From Methanolapillus africanus (GTDB taxonomy: Archaea > Halobacteriota > Methanosarcinia > Methanosarcinales > Methanosarcinaceae): a stretch of DNA of 64,000 bases. The stretch spans positions 124,001 to 188,000 of the forward strand of contig NZ_JAWDKD010000018.1 in assembly GCF_032714475.1 (NCBI RefSeq), given 5' to 3'. The notes beneath the pieces were generated by a model. It was not told the origin of the DNA. It was given only the letters and a program-made list of their open reading frames with translations, and did no database searches. This document shows, piece by piece, positions 41,590 to 51,027 of this stretch. The position numbers and the translations under genes are program-made. Every line of letters starts with the position of its first letter. The stretch's first letter is position 1.

Positions 41590-42035
41590 AGCTTGCATCT
41601 ACTGTTTCTGTATTTAGATTTCAGTTTACACCTACAGTTTCTATTTTTAAGTTACAATTTGCACCTACAGTTGACTGTTTTTAGATTTCAGTTTGCATCT
41701 ACCAATTCTAACAATACAGTTATTTCTTGTTCCGGTTTTCAGCAGCCGGTTTCAACAATACAGTTATTTCTTGTTCCGATTTTCAGCAGCAGGTTCCAAC
41801 AATACAGTTGGCTACTTTTCTCATTTTTGCATTTGCTGCCACCAATTGCACCTTCCCATTCTGCGGTATCCGCTTAAACAGACGCCAAAGGCGTCTGTTT
41901 AAGCGGGATGGTTTGCTTGGATTGAAAAAATAAAAAAAAGTGACCCTGAAATTATGAAAATTAAAAAGAAGGGAACGACAACTTTCGTTGCCGTCTCCAA
42001 AAAAGTGTCGCCATAACGCGCGCGCATGCCGCCCG
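41590..42035 (+). repeat. Composite intergenic element 7
   Basis: 34-nt units at about 41590-41700, 44-nt units containing CAACAATACAGTTATTTCTT (41700-41810), hairpin 41866-41912 (GCTTAAACAGACGCC / GGCGTCTGTTTAAGC, flanks GGTATCC and GGGATGGTTTGCTTG), and GC box 42007-42029 (CGCCATAACGCGCGCGCATG). The box ends about 20 bp from the metal ATPase stop. No gene in the 41493-42050 gap. Confidence 0.8.
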
Positions 42036-42050
42036 CCAAAAAAATCAGTT

Positions 42051-44423
42051 TCACTTTTCCTTGTATTTCATCATCCGGGCCGCATTCAAAACCGCAATCA
42101 TCGTGACGCCCACGTCCGCAAAAACGGCTTCCCACATATCGGCGACGCCGACGGCGCCGAGAACCAAGAAGATGGCTTTGACGCCGAACGCGAAGAGAAT
42201 GTTTTGCCAAACAATTCGTGTCGTCTTCTTAGAGATTTTCAGCGCAGTCACCAGCTGAGATGGCTGTCCGTGCATCAAAATCACGTCGGCGGCTTCCAGC
42301 GCGGCGTCCGAACCGATGCCGCCCATCGCCACACCGATGTCGGCGCGCGCCAAAACGGGCGCGTCGTTGATCCCGTCGCCCACGAAAACGATTTTGTCGC
42401 TTTTGTTTTTCGCCCGGCTTTCCGCCTCGATTTTTTCCAAAAAGTCAACCTTTTGATTCGGCAAAAGCTCGCTTTCAACGCGGTCAATGCCGATGTAGGC
42501 CGCACAGGAGTCGCCGACATTTTTCTTGTCGCCGGTCAGCATGACAACATTGACGCCGAGCTTTTTCAAGTCGGCCACCGTTTGTTTGCTGTCGTCCTTG
42601 ACCGCGTCCGAAATGATAATCTGTCCGGCAAAAACGCCGCCGATCGCAACCAAGACATGCGTTTGAACGTCGCCGGCGTCAAAAGCGCCCAGCGTCTTCG
42701 GGTTTTCCGGAATCGAAACGTTTTCCTGACGCAGCAACTTGCCGTTGCCGACCAAAATGGTTTTTCCGTCCAGTTCCGCCGAAACGCCCAGACCCGAAAA
42801 TTCCGTGTGTCCGGACACGTTTCCAAAAGGCGCCGCATTCTCTTTTTGATAGGCGCGGACGATAGAGAGCGCAATCGGGTGCGTTGAGAAAGACTCAACC
42901 GTGGCGGCAGCTTTTAAGATATCATCTTTGGAAAAGCCATTCTCCGGCTCGATTTTGACGACCTCGAAAACGCCTTTGGTGAGCGTCCCTGTTTTATCGA
43001 AAATAACGGTGCCCGCATTGTTGAGACCTTCCAGATAGTTGCTTCCCTTGACCAGAATACCGTTTTTGGACGCCGCGCCGATGCCGCCGAAATAGCCGAG
43101 CGGAATCGAAATAACAAGTGCGCACGGACATGAAATCACCAAAAACACAAGTCCGCGGTAAATCCAGTCCTCAAAACTGCCGCCCAAAACAAGCGGCGGG
43201 ATAAAGGCAATCATGGCCGCCAAAATAACGACAGCCGGCGTGTAATAGCGCGAGAATTTGGTGATAAACTTCTCCGTCGGCGCTTTCTTGGCGGCGGCGT
43301 TTTCCACCATTTCCAGAATTTTGGAGACGGTCGAGTCCTCAAACGGCTTTTCGACCTCGATTAAAAGCGATTTGTTTTGGTTGACCGAGCCCGACAAAAT
43401 GGAGTCGCCGGGACGCATGGTTCTCGGAACGGATTCGCCCGTCAGCGCCGATGTGTCGACCAAAGATTCGCCGGAAATGATTTTGCCGTCCAGCGGCACT
43501 TTTTCCCCCGGTTTGACGAGAATCGTGTCGCCGACGGACACGTCGTACGGCGAAACCCGCGTAAAGGCGTCGCCTTCTTTTGCTTTCAAATTGGCGTATT
43601 CCGGCCGAATATTCATGAGTTCCGTAATGGATTTTCGGGATTTTTTGACGGCAGCTTCCTGGAAAAACTCGCCGACTTGATAAAAAACCATGACAGCAAC
43701 AGCTTCCGGAAACTCGCCAATAATGAAGGCGCCCAGCGTTGCAATCGTCATAAGGAAATTTTCATCAAAAAACCGTCCTTTGGAAATGTCCCGAACGGCG
43801 CTGAAAACAACGTCGCCGCCGACCAAAATGTAAGCGATGACAAAAATACCAAATTCAATCACATAAGAGAAGTGAGAGATTTCAGGGGCAGCCGTATCCA
43901 GAACGTGAAGAAAGTGAAGAATCATGCCGATGAGAAACAAAACCGTACCGGCGCCGATTCGAATGAATTTCTTCTTGTCGACCAATTCAAAAAAACGGTC
44001 AACTTTGGATGGATTTTTGGCTGATTCTTGAGGAGAAGTTTCTGCCGAATCATGCAAACTTTCGACAACAGACAACGATTCACTTTTGTTTGCCGATTCA
44101 GATTTGACTTTATTGACGTTATTTTGTCCCAAACTAATCACAGATACGGACGACGGTGTTTTTGCCGGCGCCGGACGGGATTGGAAAGAGCCGCCTTTTT
44201 TCTTTTCAATGACTTTCGTCTCCGGCTCAATCGACCGAACGATTTTTTCAATTTCCGGCAAAATATTGCCCGAATAATCATCATCCAGTTCAATGATGAG
44301 CGTCGTCGTCATGAAATTGACAACGGACTTGGAAACGCCGGACAATTTTGAAACGGCGGACTCTATTTTATTGGCGCAATTGGCGCAGCCCAGCCCGTCC
44401 AAATAGTATTCTTTTTTGACCAT
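42051..44423 (-). CDS. cadA: Heavy-metal P1B-type ATPase (Zn/Cd/Pb exporter type)
   Basis: The protein has 790 residues. An N-terminal metal-binding domain has GLGCANCANKIE (Cys13, Cys16), then a linker, then eight predicted membrane helices with the CPC metal site (SCPCALVIS near 432). Catalytic features are DKTGTLTKG (phosphorylated Asp476), STHPIALSI and GDGINDAPVLARADIGVAMG. The CPC site with this HMA domain fits Zn2+/Cd2+/Pb2+ export, though copper is not excluded. A TATA-like GTTTATATAG lies on the minus strand near 44502-44512. Monocistronic. Confidence 0.95.
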   Translation of the reverse strand: MVKKEYYLDGLGCANCANKIESAVSKLSGVSKSVVNFMTTTLIIELDDDYSGNILPEIEKIVRSIEPETKVIEKKKGGSFQSRPAPAKTPSSVSVISLGQNNVNKVKSESANKSESLSVVESLHDSAETSPQESAKNPSKVDRFFELVDKKKFIRIGAGTVLFLIGMILHFLHVLDTAAPEISHFSYVIEFGIFVIAYILVGGDVVFSAVRDISKGRFFDENFLMTIATLGAFIIGEFPEAVAVMVFYQVGEFFQEAAVKKSRKSITELMNIRPEYANLKAKEGDAFTRVSPYDVSVGDTILVKPGEKVPLDGKIISGESLVDTSALTGESVPRTMRPGDSILSGSVNQNKSLLIEVEKPFEDSTVSKILEMVENAAAKKAPTEKFITKFSRYYTPAVVILAAMIAFIPPLVLGGSFEDWIYRGLVFLVISCPCALVISIPLGYFGGIGAASKNGILVKGSNYLEGLNNAGTVIFDKTGTLTKGVFEVVKIEPENGFSKDDILKAAATVESFSTHPIALSIVRAYQKENAAPFGNVSGHTEFSGLGVSAELDGKTILVGNGKLLRQENVSIPENPKTLGAFDAGDVQTHVLVAIGGVFAGQIIISDAVKDDSKQTVADLKKLGVNVVMLTGDKKNVGDSCAAYIGIDRVESELLPNQKVDFLEKIEAESRAKNKSDKIVFVGDGINDAPVLARADIGVAMGGIGSDAALEAADVILMHGQPSQLVTALKISKKTTRIVWQNILFAFGVKAIFLVLGAVGVADMWEAVFADVGVTMIAVLNAARMMKYKEK

Positions 44424-44703
44424 TTTAATTCTCGTGGATTAAATTTGAATTTCATAACTATTTTTAAAAAAGTATTACGAAATAGTCATTAAATTGAATA
44501 CTATATAAACATGTTGAATTTGAGTAATATTTTTAAAATGAATCGTAACATTAATTCAAACTTTCAAAATCAAATTATAATAAGTATATAAAGGATACCG
44601 AATACCATCAAAGGAAAAGAAAAATCAAAAACTGAAATGAAAAAAATGAAAAAAATGAAAACAAAAATAAAAAGGGAAAAAGGAAAACTCAAAACATAAA
44701 AAG
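44424..44703. promoter_or_regulatory. Intergenic region upstream of the metal ATPase
   Basis: AT-rich. It contains the probable ATPase promoter (TATA-like ACTATATAAAC at 44501-44511, read on the minus strand) and an A/G-rich tract at 44630-44700 beyond the HMG-CoA reductase terminator. No gene. Confidence 0.5.
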
Positions 44704-44724
44704 AAAAACGGGAATCCCGTTTTT
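44704..44724 (-). terminator. hmgA hairpin terminator
   Basis: AAAAACGGG-AAT-CCCGTTTTT begins 4 nt past the TAA stop and runs into further T on the minus strand. Confidence 0.75.
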
Positions 44725-44727
44725 CAA

Positions 44728-45972
44728 TTATCTTCCAAGCTGGGCATGCGCGCGCGCGAGGTGCCCCGCCGCCTGAGCCGCCACCAGCGAAATTTCGCCG
44801 GCCAAAACGGCAGCCGCGACAATTTCGGAAAGCGCCAGCGCGTTTTCGCCCGGAATTTTTCCGGCGCCGGCCACGCCGAGCATTTTAAGGCATTCCTGCT
44901 GCGTCGCAATCGACGTGCCGCCGCCGACGGTTCCGACTTCAACGGCCAGCATCGTCACCGAACAAACCAAGTTGCCGTCAGCGTCCAAATCCATTTCCGT
45001 GACACACAAACTGCCTTCAACGACGTGGGCGGGGTCTTGTCCGCACGCCAAAAAGATAGCGGCCACGATGTTGGCGGCGTGCGCGTTAAAACCAAGAGAG
45101 CCGGCCCGCATGGATCCGAGGAAATTTTTCCGGTAATTGACGTCAAACATCGATTCCGGCGTACATTTCAGCGTTTCGCGGACAAAAGAGGCATTGAGGC
45201 GCGCTTCGGCAATCACGGTTTTGCCGCGGCCGAGAATTGCGTTAATTGCCGACGGTTTTTTGTCGGTGCACATGTTTCCGGAAAGAGAAAGACATTCAAC
45301 GCCTGTTTCTTCCGCAATCGCTTTGGTGATCGCTTCGGACGCAATCGTAATCATGTTCATGCCCATCGCGTCTTTCGTGTCAAAACCGATGCGGAGGTGA
45401 ATGTTGTTGCCGCTCACGAAGGGAACGATTTCCAGCAGTTCGCCGAACCGCGTCGTCGCGTCCGCCGTCGCTTTGAGTTTATCGAACGTTTCCGGCAATG
45501 AAATCCAGTCGTAGAATTTTTTGGTGTCGTCCAAATTGTCAAACTTAAAAACAGGTGCGCGCGTCATCATATTTTTGAACACGCGAACGCTCACGCCGCC
45601 GGATTTCGCCATAATCGAACAGCCGCGATTGACGCTGGCCACCAAGGCGCCTTCCGTCGTCGCCAGCGGTAAATAGTAAACGCCTTTCGCGTAATCGCCG
45701 TTGATCGGAATTTCGCCGGCGACGCCGAGCGGCAATTGAACGGCGCCGATCATATTTTCAATATTTTTCTTGCCGACCGATTCGACATCAAAAGTGTATG
45801 TGCCGACATGATCCAAAGAAACATCGCGTTTGGATTCCAAAAACGCGCGCCGAAGTTTGGCCGAATCGTCCTTGCCCAAAAAATCCTCGATTTTGCGAAG
45901 AGAAATTTCCCCCGAAACCATCTTTTTCAAAAGAGCCTGCTCTTCATTTGTCAGTTTTTCCGTCGTCGACAT
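44728..45972 (-). CDS. hmgA: 3-hydroxy-3-methylglutaryl-CoA reductase, class I
   Basis: The 414-residue enzyme makes mevalonate for archaeal isoprenoid lipids using NADPH. ENMIGAVQLPLGVAGEIPIN, TTEGALVASVNRG (catalytic Glu), DAMGMNM (NADPH/Asp), DKKPSAINAI (catalytic Lys) and GTVGGGT are all present, and the C-terminal His lies in GHLARAH. Length is normal for archaea. The ATG at 45972 is preferred because AGGATGA lies 5 nt upstream; ATG 45981 is inside that site. It shares an isoprenoid-lipid role with the geranylgeranyl reductase at 63187. Confidence 0.96.
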   Translation of the reverse strand: MSTTEKLTNEEQALLKKMVSGEISLRKIEDFLGKDDSAKLRRAFLESKRDVSLDHVGTYTFDVESVGKKNIENMIGAVQLPLGVAGEIPINGDYAKGVYYLPLATTEGALVASVNRGCSIMAKSGGVSVRVFKNMMTRAPVFKFDNLDDTKKFYDWISLPETFDKLKATADATTRFGELLEIVPFVSGNNIHLRIGFDTKDAMGMNMITIASEAITKAIAEETGVECLSLSGNMCTDKKPSAINAILGRGKTVIAEARLNASFVRETLKCTPESMFDVNYRKNFLGSMRAGSLGFNAHAANIVAAIFLACGQDPAHVVEGSLCVTEMDLDADGNLVCSVTMLAVEVGTVGGGTSIATQQECLKMLGVAGAGKIPGENALALSEIVAAAVLAGEISLVAAQAAGHLARAHAQLGR

Positions 45973-46118
45973 ACTTTTCATCCTGTGATTATTGAATATT
46001 TATAGAATTATTATTTATGAAAAATATCTAAATTCATAAAAAGGTAATGGAACAAAAGCCAAATCAAAAAGCAAAACAAAAAACAAAATGCCTGTTTTGA
46101 TGACTTTTGAAAAAAGTG

Positions 46119-46570
46119 ATTGCCGTAACGCGCGCGTGGCGGCGGCGCACACAAATGCAGCCGGCAAACAGCATCTGTCCCAAATGTGATCCCGCAAGTT
46201 CCGAACTCTGAACGCCGAAGGCGTGAAGAGGGCGGAACTTGGCGGATTACTGTAAAATGAAAATAGAAACAGAAATAAAGTTAACAGCACCTACAGTTCA
46301 CTATTTTAAAATTAAAATTTGCATCTACAGGTGACTGTTTTTAGATTTCAGTTTGCATCTACTGTTTCCAACAAGACACATATTTCCGGATCCGATTTGC
46401 ACCTTATTGTTTCCAATAATAGTTGTACTGCAGAGTGGTATCCGTAAAATACAGATGCTTCGCATCTGATTTTACGGGACGGTTTGCTTGATATTTACAA
46501 AAAACATCCCTTGATTTTAAAAACGCAAAAAGAAAAAAAATATCGCGATAACGCGCGCGGCGGCGGCGCC
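46119..46570 (+). repeat. Composite intergenic element 8 (complete architecture)
   Basis: GC box 46119-46138 (TTGCCGTAACGCGCGCG), E palindrome 46191-46250 (AAGTTC...GAACTT), 34- and 44-nt units (46264-46410), hairpin 46436-46493 (CAGATGC/GCATCTG with GTAAAAT/ATTTTAC and bulged A; flanks GGTATCC, GGGACGGTTTGCTTG), and a second GC box 46541-46560 (ATCGCGATAACGCGCGCGG). It is the same order as 355-785. No gene in the 45973-46612 gap. Confidence 0.82.
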
Positions 46571-46582
46571 AAAAAAGAAAAG

Positions 46583-46602
46583 CAGCAGGTAAATACCTGC
46601 TG
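46583..46602 (-). terminator. BASS transporter gene terminator
   Basis: CAGCAGGTA-AA-TACCTGCTG, 10 nt past the stop, followed on the minus strand by CTTTTCTTTTTT. Confidence 0.75.
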
Positions 46603-46612
46603 ACAGAGATAT

Positions 46613-47509
46613 TTATTTGGACGCGGCCGATTCCCTTGTCGCTCCTGCACCGCCGTATTTTTTCATCAACAGAGCGGCCGGAATCGTAAAGACCAAAATG
46701 ATCACGACATAGGTCATCAGGTACGGCGTCAGGTTGTAGGCGGCGAAAACGGATGCAGACAACGACATGGCCACACCGAAGTTTTTGGCAATCGTAATCA
46801 TGGACACGGTTTTCTTCTCCAGCTTGTTGCCGATCGTCAAGAATCCCGTCAGGAAGTTGAGAACCAGAATCAACAGGAACACGAGAGCGGCCAAGAGACC
46901 GACTTCGATGATGTTGTTGATGTTGGGCACCAAGTAGGAAATGATCACGCCAACCAAACCGATATTGGACAGAACAGCCAGCGGCTTTCTCACTTTGTCG
47001 GCCCAGGCGGGTTTCGCACTGTGCAGAATCAAACCGATCGCCATCGGAATCAGCACCAAAATGACCAAGTTGACAATGATGGACACCGAATTAATTTCCA
47101 CATCTCCGGGCAGGAAAATGTGGGACGAAAACGGAACGATGAAAACGACCGCAATCGACAAAACCGCCAACAAAGCGATTGACATCGGCTCGTCGCCTTG
47201 CGCCAGCTGGACATTTTTCGGACCCGCCGGGGCGCCGGCAATCAAATTGATGAGAATGGCCGTGAGCGCCACCGCTTGGTAGGTGGGACCCAGCTGCGTC
47301 TGAAAGATCTGCGTGATTAAAACCGCAATGATCGGACTTAAAACCAGGTTGATGACAAGGGCGGAAATGAGCACCTTGGGCATTTTGAACGACTTAAAAA
47401 TGTCGTGAATCGTCATGGTCGTTCCCATTTCAATCATCGTCGCGTAAACGAAAAAGATGAGCAAAAAGGGTTGGACGGAAACCAAAAAGGCATTGATTTG
47501 ATCGATCAT
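46613..47509 (-). CDS. BASS-family (bile acid:sodium symporter-like) transporter
   Basis: The 298-residue membrane protein has about nine or ten helices. ALVINLVLSPIIAVLITQIF and LIAGAPAGPKNVQLAQGDEP (crossover-like motif), then VNLVILVLIPMAIGLILHSA and NFGVAMSLSASVFAAYNLTP, resemble the bile acid:Na+ symporter superfamily, which moves organic acids or, in relatives, arsenite. The substrate is unknown. Neighbouring genes encode branched-chain amino acid exporters on the same strand, but 98 bp of repeats intervene. Confidence 0.87.
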   Translation of the reverse strand: MIDQINAFLVSVQPFLLIFFVYATMIEMGTTMTIHDIFKSFKMPKVLISALVINLVLSPIIAVLITQIFQTQLGPTYQAVALTAILINLIAGAPAGPKNVQLAQGDEPMSIALLAVLSIAVVFIVPFSSHIFLPGDVEINSVSIIVNLVILVLIPMAIGLILHSAKPAWADKVRKPLAVLSNIGLVGVIISYLVPNINNIIEVGLLAALVFLLILVLNFLTGFLTIGNKLEKKTVSMITIAKNFGVAMSLSASVFAAYNLTPYLMTYVVIILVFTIPAALLMKKYGGAGATRESAASK

Positions 47510-47540
47510 ACAGATTCCCCTGCATATTGATTTTGAGATT

Positions 47541-47592
47541 TATTGATTAATTGACTAATTGATTAATTGATTAATTGACTAATTGATTGAAT
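47541..47592. repeat. Short tandem repeat (GATTAATTGACTAATT type)
   Basis: About three copies of a 16-nt AT-rich unit with internal ATTAAT/ATTGACT alternation, between azlD and the BASS gene. Confidence 0.75.
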
Positions 47593-47607
47593 TTGAAAAA
47601 ATAAAAA

Positions 47608-47958
47608 TCAAGATGTTGTGCCGGTGACGGACGGCAGGAACAACTCGACGATAAAAACAACCACCACACTGATGATGATGATGTAAACCATTTTGATTTT
47701 AAAAAGGGACAAACCAAGAGCAACGGCACCGCCGATGATGGCTGAAATCGGGCTGGACGTCGCGCCGAAGATTTTCGGAAACGTCAGAACGCCCAAAATA
47801 CCGTACGGGACCAGTTTAAAGAAATTCTCCCAATAGCCGGTGATTTTAATGTTGCGCATCGCGAAAAGCGGAATGATACGCGGAATAAGAGTCGCGACCG
47901 CCATGGCGATGATCATCAGCGCCAAATAGTTGACGCTGCCCAGACTGAAGGAAATCAT
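47608..47958 (-). CDS. azlD: AzlD-family branched-chain amino acid exporter, small subunit
   Basis: The 116-residue protein has four predicted membrane helices. The first carries the AzlD pattern TLIPRIIPLFAMR, followed by FFKLVPYGILGVLTFPKIFG and GGAVALGLSLFKIKMVYII. It pairs with the AzlC subunit encoded immediately upstream (2-nt gap) to export branched-chain amino acids. Standard length. Confidence 0.9.
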   Translation of the reverse strand: MISFSLGSVNYLALMIIAMAVATLIPRIIPLFAMRNIKITGYWENFFKLVPYGILGVLTFPKIFGATSSPISAIIGGAVALGLSLFKIKMVYIIIISVVVVFIVELFLPSVTGTTS

Positions 47959-47960
47959 AA

Positions 47961-48887
47961 TCAGTTCCCTCCGTCGGTGGGTGAAGTTTCCCCGAAAGTT
48001 CCGGTTGTACCGGTTGTGCCGGCTGTTCCGGAACTTCCCGTTGTACCGGCTGCGCCGACCGTTGTGGACGCTGCCGCTGTTACATCAGCAGATTCCGGAT
48101 TTTCTTTTTTCGGGTCTTTTTTGGTTTTCCGTTCCATATAATAAGCGCCGATCGCGGCGCAAATGACCGGAATGATGATAAAACTGAATGAGGACGGCAT
48201 ATCTCTCAAAATCGGAATGTAATCAATAAACGAATTCATGACGGCTGCCGCCGCAAAAATCAGCAAGACGATTTTGAGTTTCAGCATTTCTTCGCCGGTG
48301 AGCACCAAATACATGGCGTAAACCGCAATCCCGAGCGCGCTCAATATCGACGCCGGAATGAAGCCGCCGAACAAAATGCCGACGAGCGTCGCCAAAATCC
48401 AAAGAATATAAGAAACGCCTTCCAAACCGAGCGCATAATACCCTTTGATTTTGGAATCGCTGGTGGACAATAAACTGAACGTTTGGTCGGTAATACCGAA
48501 TCCGAGAGCGGCCCGCATGCCCGGTTTGATATCCTGGTCCATTTTTTCCGTCGCGGTGGCGCTGGTGAGCAGGCTTTTGATGTTGATGAAAAAGGTGGTG
48601 ACGGCGATTTGAATGCCGCTGGAACCGGCTTGAAGCATGTCAAGCGCGTTGAACTGCGCAGCGGCCGAATACACCAAAACCGACATGAGAAGCGCGGCCC
48701 AAAGCGGCATCGGCGGATTTCCGGTGACCGACAAAATACCGAAACTGAGCGCGATCGGAACGCTGCCGATGGCAATATTCATGCCGGCTTTCGCGCCGGC
48801 AATCATTTGATTTTTTTTCCCTTCCGGGAGATGAGACGGGCGGTGGGCAGGAAGCTTTTTTTCATGATCTGATGACTGGTCCGTCAA
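47961..48887 (-). CDS. azlC: AzlC-family branched-chain amino acid exporter, large subunit
   Basis: The 308-residue protein has seven predicted helices; SVPIALSFGILSVTGNPPMP and ALGFGITDQTFSLLS are family features (E. coli YgaZ-like). A C-terminal hydrophilic tail of about 40 residues is rich in Thr, Gly and Ser (GTTGSSGTAGTTGTTGTFGE), unusual for the family and built from short repeats. The TTG at 48887 with GGGGTG upstream is preferred; TTG 48929 or GTG 48896 are alternatives. Operon with azlD. Confidence 0.88.
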   Translation of the reverse strand: MTDQSSDHEKKLPAHRPSHLPEGKKNQMIAGAKAGMNIAIGSVPIALSFGILSVTGNPPMPLWAALLMSVLVYSAAAQFNALDMLQAGSSGIQIAVTTFFINIKSLLTSATATEKMDQDIKPGMRAALGFGITDQTFSLLSTSDSKIKGYYALGLEGVSYILWILATLVGILFGGFIPASILSALGIAVYAMYLVLTGEEMLKLKIVLLIFAAAAVMNSFIDYIPILRDMPSSFSFIIIPVICAAIGAYYMERKTKKDPKKENPESADVTAAASTTVGAAGTTGSSGTAGTTGTTGTFGETSPTDGGN

Positions 48888-49406
48888 TGGAAACACCCCA
48901 TAATTGAAATAAAAGTAACAAGCATTCAACTGCTGTCCGAATATCGGATTCGTTTGAGATATTCAGCCGGCTGAACATTATATAATATAAATAATATTAA
49001 CCTGTTTATATTTCTTATGAATTATATAAAACTTCCCATTCAAATAAAAGCAGTCTGAAACGGATTGGTAAAAGTTTTCGTAAGGGGTCATTTATTTTAT
49101 TTTTTTCTTTTTTTTTATTTTTTCTTTTTTTCTTTTTTCTATTTTTATTTTATTTTTTCTTTTTTTTATTTTATTTTTTCTTTTTTTTATTTTCATTTGT
49201 CATCATTGTTATTTTTAAATGGCAACTTTTTTAAATGAGATACTCTATTTCATAAACAATTGGTTTATACAATTTCGTTGCGCATCCGGAAAGTTTCGTC
49301 GATTGCAGGCGAATTTTTGTATGATTGACTGATTCATCAGAAAGATGACAGATTCAATTTTATCTTTATTTTTATTTCTGACTTGAAACACAAATAGGTA
49401 TTATCT
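48888..49406. other. Gene-free interval between azlC and the FKBP gene
   Basis: It has a long run of T with interspersed TTATTTTATTTTTTC repeats at 49090-49195 (plus-strand poly-T), AT-rich flanks and no gene. Divergent promoters for azlC and the FKBP gene should lie here. Confidence 0.6.
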
Positions 49407-49949
49407 ATGGCAAAAAAAGTAAACCCAATCATGTACATTGTCGGTGGTTTTCTCCTTGTTCTTTTGATCTTCGGAATTATCGCCGTCGTTTTATATCCGA
49501 CCCCGCAAGTTGTCGAGCCCACGGTCGAACTCAATGATACCGTCACCGTTGAATATGTCGGTACGTTTGATAACGGAACAAAATTCGATGAAGGCGTCAT
49601 TACGGACTACACCGTCGGCAGCCACAAAATGATCCGCGGATTTGAAAACGCTCTTCTCGGTATGAAAGAAGGTGAAACAAAAACAGTTCGAGTTGCACCG
49701 GAAGATGCTTACCCGTACAATGAATCCCTTGTAATTACCTATAACAGAGCCGATGTTGTTGAAATGCTTGGATCCGTCCCCGAAGTCGGCGCCCAGGTTC
49801 AATCCGGATCAGTCCCGGGAGTCGTCACCGTCGTCAACGAAACCATTGTTGTCGTAGACTTTAACAGACCGTTGGTCACCGACCAATACTTAAACTTTGA
49901 AATTACCGTTTTAAACATTAAAAGCGACCACTCCGTCGCCCACGAGTAA
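49407..49949 (+). CDS. Membrane-anchored FKBP-type peptidyl-prolyl isomerase
   Basis: The protein has 180 residues. An N-terminal membrane anchor (IMYIVGGFLLVLLIFGIIAV) precedes an SlyD-like FKBP domain: DTVTVEYVGTFDNGTKFDEG, a flap insertion, VTDYTVGSHKMIRGFENAL... and VAPEDAYPYNESL. It should fold proteins on the outside of the cell membrane. The start is a standard ATG. An intrinsic-type terminator follows the gene. Confidence 0.93.
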   Translation: MAKKVNPIMYIVGGFLLVLLIFGIIAVVLYPTPQVVEPTVELNDTVTVEYVGTFDNGTKFDEGVITDYTVGSHKMIRGFENALLGMKEGETKTVRVAPEDAYPYNESLVITYNRADVVEMLGSVPEVGAQVQSGSVPGVVTVVNETIVVVDFNRPLVTDQYLNFEITVLNIKSDHSVAHE

Positions 49950-49977
49950 TTCAATAGCGGCAACGTAAAAACAAGCG

Positions 49978-50008
49978 GCAAAGTGATGAAATCACTTTGC
50001 CTTTTTTT
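49978..50008 (+). terminator. FKBP gene terminator
   Basis: GCAAAGTGAT-GAA-ATCACTTTGC, a perfect 10-bp stem, followed by CTTTTTTT, 28 nt past the stop. Confidence 0.85.
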
Positions 50009-50172
50009 ATTTAAAAAAACAGAATAAAAAAAACAAAACAAATAAAAAAATAAAATATATAAAAAAATAAAACATATAAAAAAAGCAACGCTTAACCCAT
50101 AAAAAACATTTTTTCAAAAATAAAAAAGAATGGGATTCTTTTTCAAAAATTCTCATTCAAGAATTTAAAAAA

Positions 50173-50619
50173 TTAATCCTTTAAACAGCGTTTTTTCAAA
50201 ATTTCAGCAATGATTTTCCGGCTGCTGTACATGTCTTCAGACGTGCCGGTGTCCGCTTCCGAAAGCCGGACGATTTTCGGGAAAAAGCCGCGGTCGTTTA
50301 AGTCTTTTTTCAGTTTTTCCTCATTTTGCTGCTGGTTAAATCCGAGAACAATGATGTCCGGCTGAATGATTTCAAGCGGTTCGAAATAATCGGTCAGGCT
50401 GCCGAGAACGGCGTAATCCACCGGTTTTAAGGATTGAATCATTAAAAGGCGTTGGTTTTCAGGAATGATCGGTTTCGGTTTATTTGAAATATTGGCGTCC
50501 CGCCCGATGATCACATAAAGCTCGTCGCCGAGCGCTTTGGCTTGCTCCAAAAAGGAAATGTGGCCGGGATGTAAAATATCAAAAGTGCCGGTTGCTAAAA
50601 CACGTATCAATTTGTTCAC
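50173..50619 (-). CDS. ribL: FAD synthetase (RibL)
   Basis: This 148-residue cytidylyltransferase-fold enzyme attaches AMP to FMN, as in archaeal RibL. The nucleotide-binding HxGH motif is TFDILHPGHISFLEQA near 12-27, with GDELYVIIGRD and IPENQRLLMIQSLKPVDYAV. Length is usual. The gene is single; AT-rich DNA with tandem repeats separates it from the histidine kinase gene. Confidence 0.94.
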   Translation of the reverse strand: MNKLIRVLATGTFDILHPGHISFLEQAKALGDELYVIIGRDANISNKPKPIIPENQRLLMIQSLKPVDYAVLGSLTDYFEPLEIIQPDIIVLGFNQQQNEEKLKKDLNDRGFFPKIVRLSEADTGTSEDMYSSRKIIAEILKKRCLKD

Positions 50620-51027
50620 CTGATAATGAAAATAAAATTAAAAGAATATGAAAATAATGTCAAACAAAATAAATTTTAAGTTATGCGGCAGACGCCAAAG
50701 CCATGAGTTATAAAAATGAAGATTTATAAATAAATTATGAACCCGAAATGAGATTTTATGATTAAATTTCTGATAATAGATGAAATAAACAAAATAAAAC
50801 TGATAAGATATAACTTTTGATTAAATATTCAAATGAATATGAAATCAAAAATAAGACCAAATAAAATCAAATAAGACCAAATAAAATCAAATGAGAACAA
50901 ATAAAATCAAATGAGAACAAATAAGATCAAATGAAATCAAATGAGAACAAATAAGATCAAAATTAAAAAAAGGTGAAGATGTATTTGACCGGTTTCTAAC
51001 CAATAAAGCACATCAGATCAAAGACAT
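50620..51027. repeat. AT-rich interval with 20-nt tandem repeats
   Basis: About five copies of a 20-nt unit (ATAAAATCAAATGAGAACAA and variants) occupy 50851-50960. No gene; the region precedes ribL and follows the histidine kinase gene. Confidence 0.7.

Noticed and set aside
44740..44762. GC box at the end of hmgA
   Set aside because: ATGCGCGCGCGCGAGG codes for the conserved-looking HLARAHAQ C-terminus; no TAAC and no hairpin or array nearby.
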